This document shows, piece by piece, positions 37,139 to 46,245 of a DNA stretch of 64,000 nucleotides. This DNA comes from Bos javanicus (Eukaryota > Chordata > Mammalia > Artiodactyla > Bovidae): the NCBI RefSeq assembly GCF_032452875.1, contig NC_083881.1:65417689-65481688 (forward strand), written 5' to 3'. The position numbers were made by a program, and so were the translations under genes. Numbering within the stretch: position 1 is the stretch's first letter; every line of letters begins with the position of its first letter. The notes under the pieces were generated by a model. The model was not told the DNA's origin. It saw only the letters and a list, made by a program, of their open reading frames with translations, and made no database searches.

Positions 37139-39729
37139 CTGTTCAGATGTGAAGCAAGCAAAGGATTAATCCTTCACACCAACACGGCACCCTCCTCAAC
37201 AGTCTCTGTCTTATCGGCATCACAAGCGTTAACAGAACACGCGCCCGACAACAAAGAGGGGACTGGCAGCAACAAAGCTGTGCTCCTAATCCTCCAATCA
37301 CAAAAACACAGGCAGGGGCACACACAGGGGCCTGATCACACTGATAACCACCGGTGGCCACTGCTGTGGGCTTTGTGATTTACATTTCATCTCCATGTCA
37401 TAGGCAGGAAAGGGGGGAAGGAAAAACTCTAATCCTCTCTTAAGGAACGACATTCTCCCGGGTAATAATGCCCCTCTTTGGTGCAAAATTAAACTATTCC
37501 TCAATGTTCTGAAAACTACAAATTATGAGGCTCCTGGGAGAGAGAGCGTATGGGATTTCACCATGCCTCCATTATCGAAATTACCTTTATTTCCTCCCAA
37601 ACACGAAAGCTTTAAATGCAGGGCACATCAGGTGAAAAAAGAAATAAAATTCTAAAATTAGTATTTAGAACAATGAGAGTGGCCTCTTCTTTAAGAAAAA
37701 CACATACATGTTTTTTTGTTAAATAAAATTAATTTCATGTATAAAAAAATTGAGTGTTGCTTTCTCCACCTAGAAAACTGATCTAAATAGAGCCTTTTAT
37801 GAGAAAGAGCCTGCCATTGAACACCTTTTGTAGAGCAAAAATGATAAAACAGAACCAGTCACTGCTTTAAAACAAGAAAACAAACTTACCTGCATATGTA
37901 AAGTTTTGTGAACAGCTAGAGTTCTAGACTGACAAAATCCTTTCCCGCACTCCTGACATTTGAAGGGCTTCTCTTTGGAATGGATATACCTGAAAATCAA
38001 CATAAGGTCTCATTGAAATGGCTTTACCACCACGGTGAGGAGTTTCTTTTGACAATTGCTTTAAATGAAATCATGGGGGGCGGGGGGAGAAAAAGGATTT
38101 CCATTATTTTTGTTTTTACATTTTTTCTCCCCTGTATAATTCTGTTTATAGTTAACCTCAACTAACAGACTCTTCAGAACATTCACCGGACGCCGGCTTT
38201 ATCTACACTTGATCGCCCTCTCTGGTGTATCCTGGAGCTTGAAGCCCTGCCGAATGAGCTCTTTCTGGCCTCTGCGGCTCTCTCTGAGATTTAAAGTGGT
38301 CAAATCAGGATGTAAGGCAAGGCTGAGTTTAGGGGGACCAATTTTAGCGAACCCCTTGGAAGCCGCGGAGGATCCCTACAGAAGTCCTACTTTGGGGTAA
38401 CAGCAGCAAGTAGAGTCCAGGGAACAGATACTGTCATCCCCACTCCTGGGAAGTCCCTCCCCCACGCCCCCTCCCCGAGGAAAACACTGACATTATGGTA
38501 TTTCTTCAATTGCCTTTGATTAATGCGGAGCTGAGAGTGTGGAGGGGATGTGGGAAGCTGTTCCTAAATTCTGTAATCTCAAGAACCCCGCAAATAAGTT
38601 TAAAAGAAAGGTTGCTAAGGCAGGCTCTGGGGTGCACCTAGGGACCAGTCAGGGAAGGGAGGAAACCAAGCTGAGGTGGCCACCATAGATTAACAGAAAC
38701 GGTCCTAGGGCAGGTGGTACATGGAGCACCAGAGAAGGTCTTCCAGGCTCCTGGGCTCTACCTGCCCCACCTCCTAAGGTCTACCTGATGGAAACTGGAA
38801 AACCGCTCCCGGAACCAAGAGCAACCCAGCAGATTTTAATTACCAAAGGATGGGACAACCCTTCCTCATCCCAAACAAGACACTGCAGCAGGGGTCCCTG
38901 CTGAGGAAAAAGGTAAAGGTTGGGGGTTGGTTACAGCTGGATGGGAAGGGCTTTGGTGGGGAATATAGTCTAGTTCCAAGAGGATTTTAGTGACACTTGG
39001 AATGTCTATCAAAACTCGATATTCTGGATAAATTGTCTTCCCCTCCCCAGGCCACCCTCCTTCCCCACCTTACCTGTGATCCCGCAAGTGATCTTGCCTC
39101 CGGAAAGCCTTGTGGCAGATGTCACAAGTGTACGGCCTCTCGTCGGTGTGGGTCCTCTCGTGGATGAGCAGGTTGTAGGATTTGGTAAAGTGTCTGCCGC
39201 AAAACTTGCAGATAAACTCTTTTTTCGTTTTGGAGGGCAACCTCCCTCGGGAGGGCTTTCTGTCCGGAGTCAATTTATTGAGGCCGGAGATGGGGCTCCC
39301 CAAGCCCGGGCTCAGCTTGCTCAGGTCTGCTATTTTAGGGGGATCCTCTTGCGTGGCGGCCACGGCCAAGTTGGCAAAGTCAAAACGGGGCCGGTCCTTG
39401 TGCAGGGCCGGGAGGACGTGGGCAATGGCTCCCTGCTTGGGGTGGAAGAGGTGGGTGGTAAAGGGCAGAGCCGGAAAGGAGAAGCGGGCATCCACAAGGC
39501 CCTGCGCCGCCGCCATCTCGGTGATGGTGGAGCGGGTGATTTCGTGCACGTTGGGGTACCCCAGAGTCCAGTGGTTCATGTGCATGGTCTGCACGGCGCT
39601 GAGACCGTACAGGCCCTGCAGGTGGTCCACCGCGGCAGGGAAGGTGTTCACGGCCTGCAGGAAGGAGTAATTGGTGAGCTGCAGCGATGGGTGGAGCGGA
39701 ATGGGCGCCGGCAGGGCCTTGCTCCCCAT
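36956..39729 (-). CDS. OSR2: OSR2, odd-skipped related transcription factor 2 (spliced, three coding exons)
   Basis: Nuclear C2H2 zinc-finger transcription factor. In other mammals OSR2 controls palate, tooth, limb/joint and kidney mesenchyme development. The coding join is 39729-39074, 37989-37890, 37138-36956 on the minus strand: 939 nt, 312 aa plus stop, the usual length of the long isoform. The N-terminus begins [17 protein letters not shown], and the [16 protein letters not shown] stretch is typical of OSR2, not OSR1. A linker ending in [11 protein letters not shown] leads into five fingers. Zinc ligands are C174/C177/H190/H194, C202/C205/H218/H222, C230/C233/H246/H250, C258/C261/H274/H278 and C286/C289/H302/H306. 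Inter-finger linkers are of the HTDERPY, HSKEKPF and HTDIKPY type. The protein ends TPRQDF. Five fingers also argue against OSR1, which has three. All splice sites are GT-AG, with phase 2 then phase 0 junctions. No frameshift or missing zinc ligand was found. The start has A at -3 and G at +4. Confidence 0.97.
36982..37056 (-). CDS. OSR2: OSR2 alternative terminal coding segment (short isoform, shifted frame)
   Basis: An internal acceptor (CACCCATACAG|ACATCA, minus strand) lies 82 nt into the terminal exon. Use of it shifts the frame and gives 24 residues starting [17 protein letters not shown], then TGA. The predicted product is 276 aa. It keeps fingers 1-3 and loses 4-5, making it OSR1-like in finger number. 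Human OSR2 has a short isoform of this length and tail, so conserved alternative splicing is likely. Use in this species is inferred, not shown. The 75 nt are read in two frames by the two isoforms. Confidence 0.8.
   Translation of the reverse strand, partial: TSSPTAASSAAKCSGETVICGGTA
37139..37889 (-). other. OSR2: OSR2 intron 3
   Basis: 751-bp GT-AG intron. No interspersed repeat or other gene was recognised. Read-through from exon 3 would add [12 protein letters not shown] residues and stop, so an unspliced product would lack fingers 4 and 5. Confidence 0.85.
37890..37989 (-). CDS. OSR2: OSR2 coding exon 3
   Basis: 100 nt encoding the last base of Arg219 through Gln252 ([18 protein letters not shown]... 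ending TLHMQ). It completes finger 2 and contains all of finger 3. The acceptor reads TTGATTTTCAG|G and the donor ATGCAG|GTAAGT on the minus strand. The exon ends on a whole codon, so either of two acceptors in the next exon can follow it. Confidence 0.95.
37990..39073 (-). other. OSR2: OSR2 intron 2
   Basis: 1084-bp GT-AG intron, free of recognisable mobile elements. A short G-run (38075-38089, gggggg cgggggg) is the only low-complexity patch I noted. Confidence 0.85.
39074..39729 (-). CDS. OSR2: OSR2 coding exon 2 (start codon exon)
   Basis: Encodes residues 1-218 and the first two bases of the Arg219 codon. It holds the N-terminal regulatory region, finger 1 and most of finger 2. The donor reads CACAG|GTAAGG on the minus strand. 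The intron breaks finger 2 just after ligand H218, so correct splicing is needed to complete that finger. The exon is GC-rich (part of a CpG island), which explains long spurious open frames on the opposite strand. Confidence 0.96.
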
Positions 39730-41140
39730 TTTCCGGGATGTTGCAGGGCGGGGGTAGCCACCCCTTTTTTCCAGGACTCAGAGGAGGATGGGCGTGGGGC
39801 TCCGGCGAAAACCCAGACAACGGCACGCGAAGAGAGTCCTAAAGATGGCTGGGGGACAGAGGGGAAAGTCGTGACTATTATCCAAGACCGCTTGGTCTGT
39901 CCCTTGGCGCCGCGTGGGCTTCCACACCTTCCTTCTAAGACCCCCTCCCCACCCACCCCAAGGCCCCCCTAGAAGGAGGGGACCTTGGCGCGCCTGCCGG
40001 GCTAGTTGACACCAGGCTCAAGCTCAATCCCGAGGGCCAGGGTGTCAGGCGTGGTCGCCGGCGAGAGCGAGTGGCCCGTGGGAAGATCGGATTCCGGGCA
40101 CGCGCGGATTCCAGGAGCCGGAGACCCGGGCCGGGTAGGAAGAAAGATGAGGGGGGGGACTCCAGGCGGCACCCAGCCCGGCCCACCCACCCACTACCCG
40201 GTGGGGCGAAGCTTGGTCATCCCTGGCCCGGCCGAGCCTCAGTCGCACCGAGCCTCCGAGGTCCCAGGAGACGGTGCGTCGTGGGTCGGACCCGGGCTTG
40301 AGGGCCCCGCTCGGCCGGAACGGCTCCTACCGCCGTGCCCGAGACCGCGGCCGGGCCGCCGTTCCTGCGCTTGCCCCGGACCGCGCCGGAGGTGTGGGTG
40401 CGCAGCCCGGGGACGCTTTGCGCTCCTGGGCTGCCTGGCCCTCGGAGGGGCCGCCTTGCCCGGGGCTGACCTCAGAGGTTTTCTTTTTCCTTCCTCTGCC
40501 TTGGTCCCATTTATCAGCGGTGACGGGCCACAGGAAAGAAAAGTGACACCTCGGGGCCAGTGAGGCCTGGAATCGCCCCCTCCTCCTTCCCAGGGGCCGT
40601 CCCCTCCCACCCCCCACCAAGATCCCTTCCAGATGGTTCGGGCTCAGACAGGGAGGGTAGTGGGGGTGGCTGAGGCCAGAGCCCGTTCTCCCAGACCCAG
40701 CGCCCAGCTCTCGGGAGTACCCGAGCGCCTCTCGATCTGGCCCCCGGAGCGGCTCCTACACCCGGGAGGCCCCAGGAAAAGAGAAGACCGGGTTCCCTGG
40801 GGAGGAAAAGGCAAGGAGCAGCAGGCGAGCCGCTCTGCCAGCCCGACGGAAGCTTGTTTATCGGCCTGCAGTAGAGGGCGACGCTGCTTCTGCCCCTGGG
40901 AAGCCCGCCCGGGTCGTCCGCCTTGGGCCTAAACAGGGAGCACGCGCTTGCCTCTCCCTGCGCCCCCAATGGCAAAGCGGAGGTCTGGTTTCAGACCCCG
41001 TTTCCCGCGGCGCCTCACCTGCTTTCAGGGCAGGCCCACTTTCTCCCACCGCCAGCCCTCTTTTTAGCAGCCAGGGGTGCCAGCTCGGCGGCCCGGCACC
41101 AGCCTCTGAAGGCGGCTCCCCAGGTGCGGGCGTCACAAGC
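39080..41140. promoter_or_regulatory. CpG island over OSR2 exon 2 and upstream intron
   Basis: High GC with frequent CpG from within the first coding exon through about 2 kb upstream. It may contain an alternative promoter, since OSR2 transcripts starting close to the coding exon would not need exon 1. No TATA box or initiator could be assigned. Confidence 0.55.
39730..39848 (-). other. OSR2: OSR2 5' UTR part of exon 2
   Basis: Between the start codon and a good acceptor. On the minus strand a pyrimidine tract CCCCTCTGTCCCCCAG is followed by CCATCTTTAGG, giving a 119-nt untranslated segment. It contains no upstream ATG. The acceptor choice is by eye and fits the known presence of a non-coding first exon in mammalian OSR2. 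Confidence 0.7.
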
Positions 41141-43825
41141 TAAGCGCTTTCCCTGGAGAGGTGCAGGCAGGCCTGTCTGAGCCATCAAGCTTTACGCCCG
41201 GCTTTTGAACCCAGCAGGAAGATGGGAGACTCTGTTCAGACTTCATTGCGCACTAGCCCTTTCTGCGCCTAAATGTCCCTCTCTAGTGTTGGAGAAGAGT
41301 TGCCTGTGGCTCTTTCTGAGGGCAGGCTTAGGGGGCTGCGCTAATGACACAGCGCTCCGGCCAGGCAGAATCTGACGGCCTCCACGAGGGCCCACACCTT
41401 CCCTCCCTCCTCCGTTTGAAACGACTGGGAGACAGCGATTTATTAACGAACCGCTTCTGCCTGGTGGTATGCGGTCTGGGAGTTGAGGTCGGGAGTTAAT
41501 GAGAGGTGTGTAACAGTCAGGGGGTCTCAGTCAGACCGTTCAACCGAAACTGTAAACCTCCATTAGTAATAAACTTTCCCACCACAAATCACAATTCATT
41601 TTTCTTCAGTGGCAACCCTCAAGCCCTCTCCTAGAGAGGTAGGGGGGAAAAAAGGATTCTACTAACATCTCTGGTAATCTGATTGTTTTCCTCTTGCATT
41701 AAAAATAATAAGTTACACCTTTATTTCCTTCCTTTTGCATAAGGAGGATTTTCTAGAGATTCAAAATATTATTTTTCCCCTAGTATTAAAAAGTGGCCTC
41801 CCCACATAGAGAGGAAACCCAAATTATTATTTGGGTGTATTCCCAGACTGGATTTCTTAGAAATAAATACAGGAGGCAAAGTGCAATTCCCACCACATTC
41901 TCCTGGTAAGTATGTGCATGTGTGTGGGGTGTGTTGTCGACTGAAGGAATAGCATGACTTATGAGTTTGATTCCAAATGCATAAAGTGAACTCTGCTGTA
42001 AAGGTTACATGTTAATTCTGCCAGCAGAAACTTGAGAGCCATCTTCCTTCCCTTTTCACTGAATGGTTTATAACCCAAATTATTGCCTCTGTTATAATTC
42101 AACTTCATGGTGGCACAAAAGCGCTGTTTCATAGTATGTGTTCGTTTTGATTTGCAGGACAAATAGTTTCTTCATAGAAGACAAAAAGCAAGGCCTTCAT
42201 AAACAGAACCACCCTAAATATTCATTAAACATTTTTCGCATAATTAGGGAGTTCAGGTTTTCACTCTCCTGCTGAGTAGTTGGAAATATATGTCAAAAGA
42301 TACTTTAAGTCAATGCAGAGATCTAAAGTACTTTCGTTTTTGTCTAGAGCTGAGCATGTAGTTCTCACACTCAGTTTCAAGCAATAACAGCCATCATCTG
42401 CTGTCACTTCTTCACCACCCCGTTCCGGAACATTGGTTACTTTTAATTTTGCAAGGAAAGAAACTTAAACCAACGAAAAGACATAAATATTACAGTGGAA
42501 TTGAGGCTTGTTTTCTTTCATCGGTCTTCTTCACAAGAAATTTCCAGACATGTACAGAAGTTTTGTAAAATTTAGCTCACTGGCTGTCAACAAGTGAGAG
42601 GTGCACATACTAATTTCAGTACAATGAAGCCTTCAAAACACTGGAGGGGAAAAAATGGTCATTCGATAAGGAGTCTCGCTCTTTGGTAATGTGTTATTAC
42701 ACTGAATTATCTAAAAATAATATACAGTCAGGGGTCATCTGCTAAAACCTGTGGGTTGGTGTCTGAGAGAAATGACTGATGGCTCCACAAGCTCGCTGAA
42801 TTTCAGCCCAAGCCACAATAGAATTTTACGTTAATCAGAGAGCTATACTTCAAGTAGATTTAAGAGATCATTTAAAAAAAAAAAAAAGAAAGAAAATAAA
42901 AATGGCCAGACTGGGTCAGGTGAACAGAGAGAAACCACCGCGAAGTTCCTGCCCCTTCGCTGCGTCTCTGCCTTCCCAAGGAGTTAATTAAATTAAGATG
43001 CCTTCCGCATAATCTGGGTTCTGTTTCTCTCTGCTCCCTCGCTCCCCCTGCATGAGTAATTTTCTTGTTCTGCTCGGGACTGCAGTTTGTTTAGCAGAGA
43101 AAGTAGCTGTCTGCACCGTTTGGCTCCGGGAAACTCCAGCCCTCTTTTGTTCCCCTGCTAACAGGTAGGCAGACAGAGCCAGCGCACCCTCCACAAACAC
43201 CTTTTTCTCCCTCCTCATTCTACAGATGCAACACCTTTCTCCGTTGCTATTTCTCGAGAATCCCAGCGTTTAAACCCCAGGGGGATTTGCCTTCTGCCCG
43301 CCTCCGCCAGGACTGGAGGGTGGGAAGAAAATCAAAAGGCCGGCACAAGGTTGGAGAATTATCTAGGACTGAACTATTACTTTTCTCCTGAAACGCGCTG
43401 GCTCGGCAGGCACCGTGTGTCTCGGCCCGTCCGCGCTGCCGCGGCTGCCGCGGGACGGCTGCCCCCTGCTCTGGAATACTATGGCAGGGTAAGGGGGGAA
43501 AAAAAGAGGCGGGGGGGTGTTGTGGGGTTTTATCTCAAAGTAGGTAGATCAGCTTTTAGAAGAAGCTTTGCGGAGGGCTTCGATTCAGTGTTGCAAAACA
43601 AAACTAAAAACAGTATGCGAAAGCGCGTGTTGTTGCGTGTTATCTGGGAGTGGCGAGCCTGGGATCCCATAAAGTGAAAAATACAATGCCCCAGGAATGC
43701 ATCCATGTGATTTCTTTTACCCGAGTTCGGAACTTGTGGCACGCCGGACCGAGACTCGGAGCGCCCCGGCTGCAGCCTGCTTTCCGTAGGGCGGCTGCAG
43801 CCCCCTTCCCATAGTGGACACTTAC
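39849..43825 (-). other. OSR2: Probable OSR2 intron 1
   Basis: About 4 kb between the inferred non-coding exon 1 and exon 2. The exon-2-proximal 1.3 kb is very GC-rich and continues the CpG island. The remainder (41.2-43.3 kb) is mostly AT-rich, with no SINE or LINE recognised and small A- and T-runs. Such a repeat-free intron at a developmental gene may hold enhancers; that is inference only. Confidence 0.5.
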
Positions 43826-44330
43826 CTCCAGCAGAAAGGTCCGCCTGGGCAGCGCCACTCAGACCTGGTCCAGGCAGTGAGGAGCACAGCTTGGAAAGGT
43901 CATTGGTTCCACGCCGGCCAAACTGCTTTTTCTGCGCGGAGTCCCGGGAGCAGCGGACATGATCTGGAGGACGACGGGCAGCCAAACCGAGAGCGGATCC
44001 TCGTCTTCGTCTGTGGACTTAGAATGTGCAAGGACCCGGGGATGGTAGAAGCCCGCCCTCAGCGCTCGCCTGGAACCTCGCGCCCCCGCGAACCTCTCGC
44101 CGCCGACTCCGGGTAAGGTCGGAGCCTGCAGCCTCGCAGGGCCATCACCCTCCAGCAGCAGCGAGCGCGCCGAGCTCTGTCCCCGCCCGCGTCCCTCCCC
44201 AGGCTGCCCGCGGCCGGCAGACTCCAGCTTTAGTAGCGGCCCCGCCTCCCCTTCGGGCGGGCGTCCCGCCGCCTCGCGGGGCCCCCTGCGCCCAGGCTCC
44301 GCCTCCGCGCCCGGCGCCCGCTAATGGTCC
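43390..44330. promoter_or_regulatory. OSR2: CpG island, presumed OSR2 promoter
   Basis: Dense CpG dinucleotides and high GC by eye, covering the likely non-coding exon 1 donor and the sequence upstream of it. A forkhead-type GTAAACA (minus strand) lies near 44334-44340 at the island's outer edge. Its function is inferred from position. Confidence 0.6.
43826..44110 (-). other. OSR2: Probable OSR2 non-coding exon 1 (5' end approximate)
   Basis: On the minus strand a strong donor CTGGAG|GTAAGTGT lies at the edge of a CpG-rich block, about 4 kb upstream of exon 2. Human OSR2 spans nearly 8 kb with a leading non-coding exon, so the spacing fits. I cannot fix the transcription start: there is no convincing TATA box, and the upper coordinate is a guess. 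Confidence 0.45.
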
Positions 44331-46015
44331 ACTCTGTTTACTTGTGTTTGGATAGCAACTGAGTCTTAAAGGCACAGGTTTGCTCGAGGTTCCCCTGTTA
44401 CACAGGCAGAGCCGAGGCGACGCGGTTCAAAACTCACACAAACACAACGCCCGGCCCCTTCATTCTCGGTGCCACTTTTCCTTATAACGTTAGAAGCTGC
44501 ACAATTGGCTTTCTGCCTTCCGAAGACCCCCGCCGAGAAACCCAAAGGGCATTTTTGTAGCTTTACTTGGCGCGCTCGCAGCGTTAATTTCCACATCTTA
44601 ACACGTTTAACATAACTACCTTCTTCATAGGTAAAACCAGTCACTTTTAGATTGTATTCTCCAGCATATATCACCCTTCCCCCAATTTTAAATACAGTTT
44701 TGCACATACTTATGGTCAATTATGACTGTATGGGTAGTCTGTTTTCCCCTGCTGTTTTCAAAACGAAGTTTGTTTATAGAGGTGACAATTGACTAATTTC
44801 GTAATTACCTTAAAGACATATGTGGAATATCCCAGGAGAAATTTCTCCCAAAATTTAAGCTTTAATCAGTCAGTGTACATTTCATAAGCAGTTAACCAAC
44901 TTGGTTAAAGGGGTGGGCATCTGCAACCCATTGGCAAATAATAAAGAATCCATCTGGAATGGGTGAAGAGCAATCATTTAAAATATTTAGGAAAATACTA
45001 TTCCAGCGTCTCAAACGTGTACATCTTCATTCCCAGCAAAAAAAAAAAAAAAAGAGTTCATTGTTCAGTCGCCAGGAAACTTAATCGAATTTGAAGTGTA
45101 GTGATACATTTTTTCAGGTTCTTCTAAAGATTTGGTCTTGTGTGAGTGTAATTGCAGAACGCACTTCAGCTACTCTGGAAGTAGGGTGACCGAGTGACAG
45201 AAAGGGGATGACATACTCTCATTTTAAACAGCCTCTTTCCAGATGAGATCTGCCGAGCAACACTGAGCAAAACGCCCTTCGTCCCAGACGAGTTCGCCAG
45301 AGGCGATTTACATCAGCCCCCTGCAAGTCGGCGCTTTGAGGGGTACAGATCTTCAAGCCAAGAGGCAGTACAATTCAAAGGTGTTCCGCCAAAATATGGT
45401 TTTGAATGTGCCGCCCCAAATAATCTCAATTGTGCGGAGAAGTGGACACGTATAAGCAGAAGACTAAAAACTGTCAAAAGGTCAAACAGTGGTTGGGGAG
45501 CCACGCAGAAGCTACGGGTTATTATTTTATTTGGATATAATCTCTTCTATTTTATTTATGCAGAGGTGGGTACATTTTTTCGTTCCTTTGGTAAAACATA
45601 ATTCAGAGATAGTAGATCTTTTTTTTTTTCTTTCCAATTTCAAATTTGCAAAGATTAAAAAGTGAGCTTGGAATGAAGAGTGTTTAATATCTTTCAACAT
45701 TTAACTGCTTCAATGTAGACTTAACCAACTGCGTGGAAGTACGGAATGCCTGAGTTTAGGACTTAAAAAAAACACACACACACACACGTTTTCCCTAGTG
45801 GATTCTATAGGGGTGCTTTCATTTTAGCGCTCAGTCCTGAGCCCCAGCCACGGGGGTGCCTGCGGTCCCCTCTCTCTAACCGCTTCATTCCTTCCCCAGC
45901 TTTTCTCAATTTGGAAGATCTGGAGGGAACTTTCTCTTCTTTCAGACCCCCAGGACACAACTCCCAGGGTGGTGACCTGAAGAGTGTTCCTACGCTTCAT
46001 ATTTCCTTTTCTGCA
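44331..46015. other. OSR2 upstream region, no recognised element
   Basis: Mostly unique-looking AT-rich sequence between two CpG blocks, with an A-run at 45039-45053, a T-run near 45619-45630 and (CA)n at 45772-45786. No interspersed repeat was seen. Position and lack of insertions make it a candidate regulatory region; nothing more can be read from it. Confidence 0.4.
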
Positions 46016-46018
46016 AGT

Positions 46019-46053
46019 GGAGGCCACTCCCCAGGGGTGGGCTTCACACCTTC

Positions 46054-46105
<52 letters not shown>

Positions 46106-46203
46106 CTCCCCAGGGGTGGGCTTCACACCTTCCCACCGTGTGTGTGCGTGCGTGCATGTGTGTGTGTGTGTAAACTCCCCAGAGGTGGGCTTCACACCTT
46201 CCC

Positions 46204-46244
<41 letters not shown>

Positions 46245-46245
46245 C
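46019..46245. repeat. Three-copy tandem repeat with embedded (TG)n
   Basis: Three copies of a unit with core ccccaggggtgggcttcaca followed by ccttccc and a (TG)n tract begin near 46028, 46108 and 46177. The third has agaggtggg for aggggtggg. TG tracts lie at about 46058-46102, 46137-46172 (with tgcg interruptions) and 46206-46243. The repeat sits on the edge of the upstream CpG block. Confidence 0.9.

Noticed and set aside
39070..39729. OSR1 as the identity of the zinc-finger gene
   Set aside because: The N-terminal region matches OSR2 ([32 protein letters not shown]), and the terminal exon supplies two extra fingers that OSR1 lacks.
39076..39972. 298-codon plus-strand open frame opposite OSR2 exon 2
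   Set aside because: It is antisense to a well-supported coding exon in GC-rich DNA, has no recognisable domain, and is explained by the base composition and codon structure of OSR2.
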